Shown: piece by piece, positions 8,551 to 16,142 of the stretch | Position numbering within the stretch: position 1 is the first letter of the stretch | How the letters are laid out: each line of letters begins with the position of its first letter | NCBI GenBank assembly: GCA_910577225.1 | Contig: CAJTMV010000005.1 | Span: 62,001 to 126,000, forward strand | Source of the DNA: an uncultured Eubacterium sp. | GTDB lineage: Bacteria > Bacillota > Clostridia > Lachnospirales > Lachnospiraceae | Reading direction: 5' to 3' | DNA length: 64,000 nt | Program-made: the position numbers and the translations under genes | Notes under the pieces: generated by a model | Database searches by the model: none | The model's input: only the letters and a program-made list of their open reading frames with translations | What the model was told of the DNA's origin: nothing

Positions 8551-8795
8551 ATAGTAAAAAATGAATGAAAGTAAAAAGTATATTATGGTAAAAAATGTAT
8601 ATTTAAAAAGTATAAGAAAGTAAAAAGTGTGTGAAAGTAAAAAATATAAGAAAGTAAAAAGTGTGTGAAAGTAAAAAATATATGAAAATAAAAAGTGTGT
8701 GATAGTAAAAAGTATAAGATGATAAGAGTGTATATTATAAAAGTATATTAAAGTAAAAAGTATATGATAGTAAAAAAATATAATAGAAAAAAATG
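8551..8795. repeat. Degenerate 17-nt tandem repeats
   Basis: About 12-14 imperfect copies of a 17-nt unit, AGTAAAAAGTGTGTGAA or AGTAAAAAATATAAGAA, follow each other without spacers. In the best-kept part (8618-8720) the two versions alternate, giving a 34-nt higher-order period. The edges decay to 14-19 nt units. The block is nearly all A, T and G on the plus strand. It codes for nothing and sits between the flagellin terminator and the AT-rich ORF. Confidence 0.8.
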
Positions 8796-8860
8796 AATGG
8801 TAGCAAAATACGATGTCTAAGATAGGAAAAATCTTCTAAAGAGTTCATCACATGATTGTA

Positions 8861-9385
8861 TTAATAATCATAAGACAAAGATAAAAACCAGATGAAATAC
8901 ATCACAAATAAAACTATAAATACAATAATAAAGAAAAGAAGCATTAAGTGCATATATTTACCTATTTTAAGAAAAAAAGATGTAATAATATACATAAAAG
9001 AATTATTATTTGATACGTGAATCGCAAAAAAATTGTTTATAATAATAAAAACGAGAATGCAGTTAACAATAAAACTACAAAATAAAATAATATAAATATT
9101 ATATATATTAGAAAAAAATAGATAATTATGTTTTAATAAAATTTTTGAAGAAAAAATTAATCGAAAAGTATATATAGTTTTTAGAAAAAAGAATAAAAAA
9201 TCAGAAAATTTATAATTATAGTTCAGAAATAATAATTGATATTTTCCATTTGAAATTAAAAACGTATTTATATAGATAAATTGAATTTGCTGCATGCCAG
9301 GGAACCATACTTTCCAATGAATAAAAGTCATATATAATATAATAGCTATTAATAAAGATTTTAATATTCTTATATGGATAATCAT
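8861..9385 (-). CDS. Hypothetical AT-rich membrane protein, possibly a broken gene
   Basis: A 174-codon frame stays open in DNA so AT-rich that chance stops should be frequent, so it is probably a real or recently real coding sequence. The product is highly hydrophobic, rich in Ile, Phe, Leu and Tyr, with several predicted membrane helices. No clear ribosome site precedes the ATG at 9385. A second hydrophobic frame continues upstream on the same strand to about 9485, so the gene may have suffered a frameshift near 9385-9400. Base composition is quite unlike the neighbours, which suggests acquired DNA. I do not recognise a family. Confidence 0.4.
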   Translation of the reverse strand: MIIHIRILKSLLIAIILYMTFIHWKVWFPGMQQIQFIYINTFLISNGKYQLLFLNYNYKFSDFLFFFLKTIYTFRLIFSSKILLKHNYLFFSNIYNIYIILFCSFIVNCILVFIIINNFFAIHVSNNNSFMYIITSFFLKIGKYMHLMLLFFIIVFIVLFVMYFIWFLSLSYDY

Positions 9386-9541
9386 AAAAATATCTGCGGT
9401 AACAGGAAAATCTATGAAAATATAACGTCTGAATCAGATAGGAAGAAATCGCCTGCCAGAAAAGAACTGATAATAAATTATACATAAATATTCCGCTTAT
9501 TAAAAACAAAAATGGAAAAAATTTTGAAAAATAAAAATGAT

Positions 9542-9570
9542 TTGACAAGTAAAAAGAAAAACTATATAAT
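9542..9570 (+). promoter_or_regulatory. Consensus housekeeping promoter of the SRP RNA
   Basis: TTGACA, a 17-base spacer and TATAAT match the sigma-A consensus exactly. Transcription would begin about 8 bases downstream, at the 5' end of the SRP RNA. Confidence 0.88.
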
Positions 9571-9577
9571 ATACATC

Positions 9578-9836
9578 GGACAGCCGGGGCGCTAGCGGTG
9601 CCCTGTACCAGCAATCCGCTATAGCTGGGGTCATATCCTGCCTCGGGTCTTTAGATTTTAAAGCAGCCCCTGGTAAGTGGCGTTGACGTTTGGGTCTTAC
9701 GCAACAGGAACCTGTGAATCGTGTCAGGTCAGGAATGGAGCAGCACTAAGCAGGAGCTCTTGTGTGCCGTAAGGGCGCCTGGGCCGAGTTAACTGCCAGG
9801 GTAACGTTTAGGGTCGGGATTCAAAGCAGGATGTCC
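9578..9836 (+). ncRNA. ffs: Signal recognition particle RNA, large bacterial type
   Basis: This is the RNA scaffold of the signal recognition particle, which works with Ffh in membrane targeting. The domain IV core is clear at about 9722-9746: GTCAGGTCAGGAATGGAGCA, with a GGAA tetraloop and the conserved AGCAGCA strand. The 5' GGACA pairs with TGTCC at 9832-9836, closing the long helix. The length of about 259 nt fits the Gram-positive form with an Alu domain. The ends are set by this pairing and the promoter and may be off by a few bases. Confidence 0.9.
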
Positions 9837-10012
9837 ATAAAAAGAACAGATAAAAAACGGACGAATTGAAATTGAAATCATAGAGTGAAGTTAAATGCAG
9901 ATGGTCCCATGGATCAGAATCATTTAATCGGTAATAAGAGCGCGGGATGATGAAAAATGCCTGCGTTTTTCTTATATGCCGGTATTTCGGCGCCGTTCTT
10001 GTGGAGGTATTT

Positions 10013-10666
10013 ATGTTAAAAGCAGTCATATTTGATATGGATGGACTGATGATCGATACGGAAAAATTGTTAGTGAAATACTGGCTGGAAGCGGCACACG
10101 ATTATGGATATGAATTAAAAAGAGAACATATCATCGGTATTCGCAGTTTATCTGCCAAATATGCCATCCCAAAGCTCCAAAAAGAAGCGGGACAGGATTT
10201 TGATTATTATAAAGTAAGAAATAAGCGCATGCAGATGATGAACGAGCATATTGAAACATATGGTCTGGAGGAGAAGCCCGGATTGGGAGAACTGCTGGAT
10301 TATTTAAAACAAAATCATTATCTGACTGCAGTCGCTACAGCTACGGACCCGGAACGAACAAAAAAATATCTGGGTTCTTTGCATCGGTTATCATATTTTG
10401 ATGAAATTGTCTGTGCATCCATGGTGCAGAACGGGAAACCGGCTCCGGATATTTATCTGGAGGCAGCCAGACGATTAAACGTGCTTCCATCAGAGTGTAT
10501 GGCACTGGAAGATTCGCCAAATGGAATTTTATCGGCATATCGCGCAGGGATGTATCCGGTTATGGTTCCTGATCTGAGTAAACCGGATACAGATACAGAA
10601 AAGTTGCTGTATGCGTGCGCAGACGATCTATCTCAGGTGATTCATATAATAGAAGATTTTAATTAA
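10013..10666 (+). CDS. HAD-superfamily hydrolase, beta-phosphoglucomutase-like
   Basis: This is a cytoplasmic phosphatase or phosphomutase of the HAD superfamily, substrate unknown. The 217-residue product carries motif I DMDGLMIDTE (catalytic Asp pair, residues 8 and 10), an alpha-helical cap at about 16-80, the motif III lysine in NGKPAPD and motif IV ALEDSPNG. The ATG at 10013 follows GGAGG by 5 bases; the longer frame from 9947 has no ribosome site. It is probably co-transcribed with larB, 43 bases downstream. Confidence 0.9.
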   Translation: MLKAVIFDMDGLMIDTEKLLVKYWLEAAHDYGYELKREHIIGIRSLSAKYAIPKLQKEAGQDFDYYKVRNKRMQMMNEHIETYGLEEKPGLGELLDYLKQNHYLTAVATATDPERTKKYLGSLHRLSYFDEIVCASMVQNGKPAPDIYLEAARRLNVLPSECMALEDSPNGILSAYRAGMYPVMVPDLSKPDTDTEKLLYACADDLSQVIHIIEDFN

Positions 10667-10709
10667 GATTGTTTTGAATCGAAATCTATGGAAAGCGGCA
10701 GGTATATAG

Positions 10710-11453
10710 ATGGAAGTAAAAGAAATATTAAAGAAGGTACAGGATGGAAACTTATCAATAGAAGAAGCAGAAAAATATTTTCGCAGACAGCCGTTTGAGG
10801 AAATGGGATATGCGAAGCTGGATACGCATCGAAAAATACGTTCTGGCTTTGCAGAGGTCATATTTTGCAGCGGCAAAGCAAATGAACACCTGTTAAACAT
10901 ATTTGGCCGGTTGTATGAGCAGGATGGAGAGGTATTTGGTACCAGAGCGACGCAGTCTCAGTATGAACTGATCCGTAAACAGTATCCGCAAACAGTTTTT
11001 GACCCGATTTCAAAGATTATTAAAATAGAAAAGAAAAATAAAGTCAGAAAAGGAAAGATTGCGGTTTGTACAGCTGGTACGGCGGATATTGCGGTTGCAG
11101 AAGAAGCGGCGCAGACCGCCGAATATTTTGGCGCCAAAGCAGAGCGGATATATGATGTGGGAGTCAGTGGGATTCACAGACTTCTGGCAAACGTCGATAT
11201 CATACAGGAAGCGCATTGTGTTGTCGCGGTTGCCGGAATGGAAGGCGCTCTTGCCAGTGTCATCGGAGGACTGGTAGATAAGCCGGTAGTCGCTGTTCCG
11301 ACCTCTGTCGGATATGGAGCTTCTCTGCATGGGTTATCTGCATTGCTGACAATGATTAATTCCTGCGCAAATGGAATTGCAGTAGTGAATATTGATAATG
11401 GATACGGCGCCGGATATCTGGCAGCTCAGATCAACCGTCTGGCTTTATCATAA
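10710..11453 (+). CDS. larB: LarB, pyridinium-3,5-biscarboxylate mononucleotide synthase
   Basis: LarB carboxylates and hydrolyses nicotinic acid adenine dinucleotide in the first step of nickel-pincer cofactor synthesis, the cofactor of lactate racemase and related enzymes. The 247-residue protein has the PurE-like C-terminal domain (GTADIAVAEEAA, GMEGALASVIGGLV, PTSVGYGAS). Cys219 in MINSCANG aligns with the catalytic cysteine of the family. No larC, larE or larA lies in the window, so the partners must be elsewhere. Confidence 0.93.
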   Translation: MEVKEILKKVQDGNLSIEEAEKYFRRQPFEEMGYAKLDTHRKIRSGFAEVIFCSGKANEHLLNIFGRLYEQDGEVFGTRATQSQYELIRKQYPQTVFDPISKIIKIEKKNKVRKGKIAVCTAGTADIAVAEEAAQTAEYFGAKAERIYDVGVSGIHRLLANVDIIQEAHCVVAVAGMEGALASVIGGLVDKPVVAVPTSVGYGASLHGLSALLTMINSCANGIAVVNIDNGYGAGYLAAQINRLALS

Positions 11454-11487
11454 AACGACAGGAGCATCTGCAATATGGAAAGAGCAT

Positions 11488-11524
11488 AAAAAAGAGTTCT
11501 GTTTGCACAGAACTCTTTTTTTAA
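11488..11524 (+). terminator. Terminator after larB
   Basis: AAAGAGTTCTG / CAGAACTCTTT around a TTTGCA loop is followed by a run of seven or more T. Confidence 0.9.
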
Positions 11525-11551
11525 ATTGGAGGTAGGATGTATTAATAGAAA

Positions 11552-11573
11552 GTACTGTACTGACGTACAGTAC
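11552..11573 (-). terminator. Stem-loop just 3' of the tRNA-Ser gene
   Basis: GTACTGTAC / GTACAGTAC with a 4-base loop lies 7 bases past the tRNA 3' end and is followed on the minus strand by TTTCTATT. It is a plausible tRNA terminator with a weak U-run. Confidence 0.5.
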
Positions 11574-11579
11574 AATAAA

Positions 11580-11665
11580 CGGAGAGCATGGGATTCGAAC
11601 CCACGGTGCCTGTTGGGCACACGGCTTTTCGAGAGCCGCACCTTAAACCACTCGGACAACTCTCC
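11580..11665 (-). tRNA. tRNA-Ser (anticodon CGA)
   Basis: The reverse strand folds as a class II tRNA. The GGAGAGT acceptor strand pairs with GCTCTCC, the D arm contains CCGAGTGG, the anticodon loop is CTCGAAA (CGA at 11629-11631), a long variable arm (GTGCCCAACAGGCAC) is present and the T arm has GGTTCGAATCC. The discriminator base is G, as for serine. CCA is not encoded. Confidence 0.97.
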
Positions 11666-11770
11666 ATTTAAAAGAAGTAAAAAATTAATACTGTATTAAG
11701 ATTATACCATAATTTTCCATAAATACAAGAAAAATTCCTAAATAGATTTCGATATTTTTCTTCAATATAA

Positions 11771-11799
11771 TTGACAAGTGTCAAAATTCATTGGATAAT
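11771..11799 (+). promoter_or_regulatory. Promoter with overlapping palindrome upstream of the OPT transporter
   Basis: TTGACA, 17 bases and GATAAT form a near-consensus promoter. The -35 box is half of the perfect palindrome TTGACAAGTGTCAA (11771-11784), a good candidate operator. A start codon at 11791 is excluded because it lies in the -10 region. Confidence 0.65.
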
Positions 11800-11835
11800 A
11801 AGGAAAGATCAAATATTAAGGAGGATTTTTTTACT

Positions 11836-13731
11836 ATGAATCAATCAAACGAGTATAAGCCGTATGTTCCGGCAGACAAGGTACTGCCTGAAATTACGCC
11901 GGTCTCAATTGTTCTTGGTATTTTGCTTGCCGTTTTGTTTGGCGGAGCGAACGCATATCTGGGACTGCGCGTAGGAATGACGGTTTCTGCGTCGATTCCG
12001 GCTGCAGTTATTTCAATGGGAGTGATCCGCAAGATTTTAAGACGAGACTCGATTCTGGAAAATAATATTGTTCAGACGATAGGGTCTGCCGGAGAGTCAC
12101 TGGCGGCCGGTGCTATTTTTACATTACCGGCATTATTTATGTGGGCGGCAGAAGGCGGCACAGAAACACCTTCGCTGGTTGAAATTGCGTTAATCGCTTT
12201 AGTTGGCGGCGTGATCGGTATTTTATTTATGATTCCGCTTCGTACGGCGCTCATCGTACAGGAGCATGGCACACTTCCATATCCGGAAGGTAAAGCATGC
12301 GCAGAAGTATTAATGGCAGGTGAAGAAGGCGGGGAAAGCGCTTCTACCGTATTTTTAGGATTGGGCGTGTCGGCTGTATATAAATTTATTGCAGACGGAC
12401 TTTGCATTTTTCCAAGTGAAGTTGATTTTGAAATAAAGAGTTATAAAGGCTCCGGCATTGGTATGGATGTACTGCCAGCGCTTTTGGGCGTCGGTTATAT
12501 CTGCGGGGCCAAAGTATCTTCGTATCTGCTTGCAGGCGGTACGCTTGGATGGTTTGTGATTATGCCGTTAATCGCGTTATTCGGCGGAGATGCCGTAATT
12601 TATCCGGGCGCGGATCCGATCAGCAGTTTGAATCCGTATGGGTTATGGCGTACTTATATTCGATATATAGGAGCGGGCGCGGTTGCAGCAGGCGGTATTA
12701 TGAGTCTGATCAAATCTCTGCCTCTGATCGTTCGAACATTTCGTCAGGCAGTAAAAGGATTTGGCGCAAAAGCAGGAATGTCAAATCGTACAACGCAGGA
12801 TCTGTCAATGAATGTCGTACTGATTGGTATTGGCGTTACTGCGGTATTTATGTGGCTGTGTCCGGTTATTCCGGTAAATCTTTTAGGTGCGATCATCATT
12901 ATTATATTTGGTTTCTTTTTTGCAACAGTATCTTCACGTATGGTAGGTCTTGTAGGAAGTTCCAATAATCCGGTTTCAGGAATGGCAATCGCTACGCTTT
13001 TGATTTCTACAATGATTTTAAAGGCAACCGGCACAATCGGAATGACTGGTATGATTGCGTCGATCAGTATAGGGTCTGTTATTTGTATTATTGCAGCAAT
13101 TGCCGGCGATACTTCGCAGGATTTGAAAACCGGATTTCTGGTTGGATCTACGCCGAAAAATCAGCAGATTGGAGAATTGATTGGCGTGGCAGCGTCTGCC
13201 GTAACGATCGGCGGCGTTTTGTATCTGCTGAACGCGGCATGGGAGTATGGTTCGGAACAGCTTCCGGCTCCTCAGGCAATGCTTATGAAAATGGTAGTAG
13301 AAGGCGTTATGAATGGAAATCTTCCGTGGGCGCTTGTATTTTCCGGCGTATTTATTGCCGTTGTAGTAGAAATACTTGGTATCCCGGTACTCCCGTTTGC
13401 AGTCGGGCTGTATCTGCCGATTCATCTGAGTACGCCGATGATCGTGGGCGGACTGGTCAGATTGTATTTTGAAAAGAAAAAGAATGAAACAGAAAAAGAA
13501 CGTAAAAGAAAAGTGGAAAATGGAGTATTGTATTCGTCTGGTATGATTGCAGGCGAAGGTCTGGTCGGTATTATGCTGGCTGTGTTCGCAATTATTAAAG
13601 TTGGCGACAAATCGCTTGGTGATATTATTAATCTCTCAGAGACGATCAATCTTGGCAACTGGGGAGGACTTGCAATATTTGCAGTACTGACTGCTTCTCT
13701 CTATTATATTATAGTAAGAAAGAATAAATAA
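11836..13731 (+). CDS. Oligopeptide transporter, OPT family
   Basis: This is an integral membrane transporter predicted to import small peptides or metal-peptide complexes using an ion gradient. The 631-residue protein has about 14-16 hydrophobic helices. OPT signatures are seen in GGANAYLGLRVGMTVSASIP, NNIVQTIGSAGESLAAGAIF, and the cytoplasmic GDTSQDLKTGFLVGSTP loop. The ATG at 11836 follows AAGGAGG by 11 bases. A PqqD-like protein and a dipeptidase follow, suggesting a peptide uptake and breakdown unit. Confidence 0.93.
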   Translation: MNQSNEYKPYVPADKVLPEITPVSIVLGILLAVLFGGANAYLGLRVGMTVSASIPAAVISMGVIRKILRRDSILENNIVQTIGSAGESLAAGAIFTLPALFMWAAEGGTETPSLVEIALIALVGGVIGILFMIPLRTALIVQEHGTLPYPEGKACAEVLMAGEEGGESASTVFLGLGVSAVYKFIADGLCIFPSEVDFEIKSYKGSGIGMDVLPALLGVGYICGAKVSSYLLAGGTLGWFVIMPLIALFGGDAVIYPGADPISSLNPYGLWRTYIRYIGAGAVAAGGIMSLIKSLPLIVRTFRQAVKGFGAKAGMSNRTTQDLSMNVVLIGIGVTAVFMWLCPVIPVNLLGAIIIIIFGFFFATVSSRMVGLVGSSNNPVSGMAIATLLISTMILKATGTIGMTGMIASISIGSVICIIAAIAGDTSQDLKTGFLVGSTPKNQQIGELIGVAASAVTIGGVLYLLNAAWEYGSEQLPAPQAMLMKMVVEGVMNGNLPWALVFSGVFIAVVVEILGIPVLPFAVGLYLPIHLSTPMIVGGLVRLYFEKKKNETEKERKRKVENGVLYSSGMIAGEGLVGIMLAVFAIIKVGDKSLGDIINLSETINLGNWGGLAIFAVLTASLYYIIVRKNK

Positions 13732-13762
13732 TATATGATACAGATTTAAAAATACAATCAGT

Positions 13763-13800
13763 AACATCTGCTGACATTTATCTGGCCGGCAGATGTTCTG
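13763..13800 (+). terminator. Hairpin after the OPT transporter
   Basis: ACATCTGC / GCAGATGT around an 18-base loop is followed by TCTGTTATTGT. The U-run is weak, so read-through to the next gene is possible. Confidence 0.5.
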
Positions 13801-13851
13801 TTATTGTCAAATGGCAGATATTCAGAAAAATAAATTGTGAAGGATTCTGGT

Positions 13852-14202
13852 ATGGGAAAAAAGAAACGTGAGAATTTTTTAGATTATGTTCCAAAAAGAA
13901 ATAAGTTATATCAGTGGGATCTGAATCAGAAGAAACAGGTAGAAGTAGCGGTTGTCAATCGAGGACTGTTTAACCGGATTGCACAGTTACTCTTTCGTAA
14001 GCCGAAGGTCAGCAAAATAGAACTGGATGAACTTGGGAGCTTTATCTGGCAGGAAATGGATGGAGCAAAAACAGTGTATGAAATAGGAATTGCAGTAAAA
14101 AATAAATTTGGAAAAAAGGCGGAGCCATTGTATGAGCGTCTGTGTGAATATATTCGGATACTCCACAATAACCGCTTTATAGTATATGAAAATAAAAAAT
14201 AA
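13852..14202 (+). CDS. PqqD-like (RRE) protein without a RiPP partner
   Basis: The 116-residue protein resembles PqqD, the winged-helix peptide chaperone that binds leader peptides in RiPP synthesis. The family pattern is seen in SKIELDELGSFIWQEMDG, then TVYEIGIAVKNKFG and the C-terminal helix with LHNNRFIV. The ATG at 13852 is preceded by GAAGGA. No radical SAM enzyme, precursor peptide or protease of a RiPP cluster is nearby. It lies between a peptide transporter and a dipeptidase. Function unknown; the fold assignment is fairly secure. Confidence 0.8.
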   Translation: MGKKKRENFLDYVPKRNKLYQWDLNQKKQVEVAVVNRGLFNRIAQLLFRKPKVSKIELDELGSFIWQEMDGAKTVYEIGIAVKNKFGKKAEPLYERLCEYIRILHNNRFIVYENKK

Positions 14203-14227
14203 TATGAGATCGAAAGAAGGATGAATC

Positions 14228-15676
14228 ATGGGCGTTTTATCAAATCTGGAACCCAAAGACGTATTTTTTTATTTTGAAGAAATCAGCGCTATTCCGCGGG
14301 CATCTTATCAGGAGGGAAAAATCAGCAATTATTGTGTGGAATTTGCCAAAAAACATCATCTGGAATATATACAGGATGATCTTAAAAATGTCATTATCCG
14401 TAAACCAGCGACACCAGGATATGAAAAAGAAGAGCCGGTGATCATTCAGGGGCATCTGGATATGGTATGTGAGAAAAAGCCGGAATGTGAGATAGATTTT
14501 GATACAGACGGCATAAAACTGATGATTCAGGGAGATTATATCACCGCTGACGGAACGACGCTTGGCGGGGATGACGGTATTGCGATTGCATATGCGCTTG
14601 CAATACTTGCCTCAGAAACAATTGCGCATCCGGAACTGGAAGTTATTTTTACAGTATCCGAAGAAGTAGGAATGGAGGGGGCGTCTGAAATTGACGTATC
14701 CACGCTGAAAGGAAGAAGGCTGCTGAACCTGGACTCTGAAGAAGAGGGGATTCTTTTGGCCGGATGTGCAGGCGGCGCAGGTATCAAATGCAGACTGCCG
14801 GTACAATGTATATCCGTCCAGGGAACGCCGATGGAACTGATTGTCGATGGATTGAACGGAGGTCATTCGGGAACAGAAATTAACAAAGGACGTGCGAACG
14901 CAAATACACTTATGGGACGTATTCTGGTGGAGCTGTCAAAAGATGTGACTTATCATCTGTCTTCTTTTTGCGGAGGAAGAAAAGATAATGCAATACCAAG
15001 AGAAAGCAAAGCGATTCTTTTTATCGATCCGCAGGATGTGCAAAAAGCAGAGAAGGCGATTGAAAAAATACAAAAAGACGTATCCAACGAATATGCAGTA
15101 ACAGATAAAAATATAAGAATTTCGATAGAGAAGGAAAATGTGCCGCTGCCATTTCAGATGCTGGACAGTAAAAGTACCAGACAGGTTGTATTATTTGTAA
15201 ATGCAATGCCGAACGGTATCCAGGCTATGAGTGCAGATGTGGAAGGACTGGTAGAAACTTCTCTGAATCTTGGCATTCTGAATTTAAATTACAAAGAGCT
15301 GCTGTTAAGTTACGCTGTGCGTAGTTCTGTTAGCAGCGCGAAAGAAGCGTTGTTAGATAAATTAACCTATCTGACAGAAAGTCTGGGAGGAAGCGTTGAA
15401 ATCTCCGGAGATTATCCTGCCTGGGAATATAAGAGGGATTCTGCGTTTCGGGATAAAATGGCGGCAGTTTATCAGAAAATGTATGGGAAGATGCCTGTGA
15501 TAGAAGCCATTCATGCAGGACTTGAATGCGGATTGCTGGCAGGAAAGCTGCCGGGGCTGGATTGTATTTCCGTAGGACCGGATATGGAGGATGTGCATAC
15601 GACAGAAGAAAAGCTAAGCATTTCTTCTACAAAGCGTGTGTGGGAATATATTGTTGAAGTATTAAAAGAAAAATAA
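14228..15676 (+). CDS. pepD: Aminoacyl-histidine dipeptidase, M20 family
   Basis: This is a cytoplasmic zinc dipeptidase of the PepD/carnosinase type. The 482-residue protein has the metal ligands His76 and Asp78 in QGHLDMV, Asp115 in TLGGDDG, and the Glu145-Glu146 pair in VSEEVGMEGA. A dimerisation lid occupies about residues 190-390. It starts 25 bases after the PqqD-like gene, after GAAAGAAGG. The last 12 codons are the first copy of a tandem repeat that continues beyond the stop. Confidence 0.96.
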   Translation: MGVLSNLEPKDVFFYFEEISAIPRASYQEGKISNYCVEFAKKHHLEYIQDDLKNVIIRKPATPGYEKEEPVIIQGHLDMVCEKKPECEIDFDTDGIKLMIQGDYITADGTTLGGDDGIAIAYALAILASETIAHPELEVIFTVSEEVGMEGASEIDVSTLKGRRLLNLDSEEEGILLAGCAGGAGIKCRLPVQCISVQGTPMELIVDGLNGGHSGTEINKGRANANTLMGRILVELSKDVTYHLSSFCGGRKDNAIPRESKAILFIDPQDVQKAEKAIEKIQKDVSNEYAVTDKNIRISIEKENVPLPFQMLDSKSTRQVVLFVNAMPNGIQAMSADVEGLVETSLNLGILNLNYKELLLSYAVRSSVSSAKEALLDKLTYLTESLGGSVEISGDYPAWEYKRDSAFRDKMAAVYQKMYGKMPVIEAIHAGLECGLLAGKLPGLDCISVGPDMEDVHTTEEKLSISSTKRVWEYIVEVLKEK

Positions 15677-15895
15677 TAAGTTTAGATACAAAGCGTATGG
15701 AAATATGTTGTTGAAGTACCAGAAAAAAAGTAAGTTTAGGTACAAAGCGTATGGAAATATATTGCAGAAGTACCAGAAAAAAAGTAAGTTTAGGTACAAA
15801 ACGTATGGAAATATATTGCTGAAGTATTAAAAAAATGTGTTTAGTACAAAGAGTATGAGAATATATCTCTGAAGTATTAAAAGAAATATAATATT
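15629..15895 (+). repeat. pepD: Tandem copies of the pepD 3' end
   Basis: Five consecutive copies begin with ACAAAGCGT or a close variant at 15629, 15688, 15742, 15796 and 15846, with periods of 59, 54, 54 and 50 bases. The first copy is the end of pepD itself. Later copies still read as variants of the pepD tail (VWKYVVEVPEKK-stop, VWKYIAEVPEKK-stop, VWKYIAEVLKKCV-stop) but have no start or continuous frame. The last copy has an internal stop. Confidence 0.9.
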
Positions 15896-16142
15896 TTATA
15901 TGATAAAACGGTGAAAGAAAAACTGTCAGAGTGTTTTTTTCATCGTTTTATTATTGTTTTTTGCAAAAATTACCGATTTTTGGCAAATATCAGAGGAATT
16001 TTATTTATAATTAACAATGGTAATCTTAAAATTTTCAATGATAATAGAAAAATATTCTATGTTTTCTTTTAAATGAATTCGCTATACTGTCACTATCAAC
16101 AAGGGGACACATATAATGTGTGAATATGGAAAGGAGAAAAAT
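15896..16142. other. Leader region upstream of mglB
   Basis: After the pepD-tail repeats and a terminator there is AT-rich DNA without an ORF. TATACT at 16083-16088 is a possible -10 for mglB, without a good -35, which would fit an activated promoter. AAGGAG lies at 16130-16135. Confidence 0.45.
15903..15960 (+). terminator. Terminator after pepD
   Basis: AAAACGGTGAAA and TTTCATCGTTTT form a stem with a loop of about 17 bases, followed by a T-rich tract. Confidence 0.65.

Noticed and set aside
8551..8795. CRISPR array
   Set aside because: Units are 17 nt, contiguous and degenerate, with no unique spacers and no cas genes.
9216..9614. 132-codon minus-strand ORF overlapping the SRP RNA and the AT-rich ORF
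   Set aside because: Its stated start lies inside the SRP RNA gene and promoter. Only the part near 9385-9485 may belong to a frameshifted version of the adjacent membrane ORF.
12549..12968. 139-codon plus-strand ORF inside the OPT transporter gene
   Set aside because: Out-of-frame shadow rich in Arg, Tyr and Cys, while the OPT frame is continuous.
15629..15895. Small gene family or CRISPR after pepD
   Set aside because: The copies have no starts and differ by small indels; they are repeats of the pepD tail without spacers.
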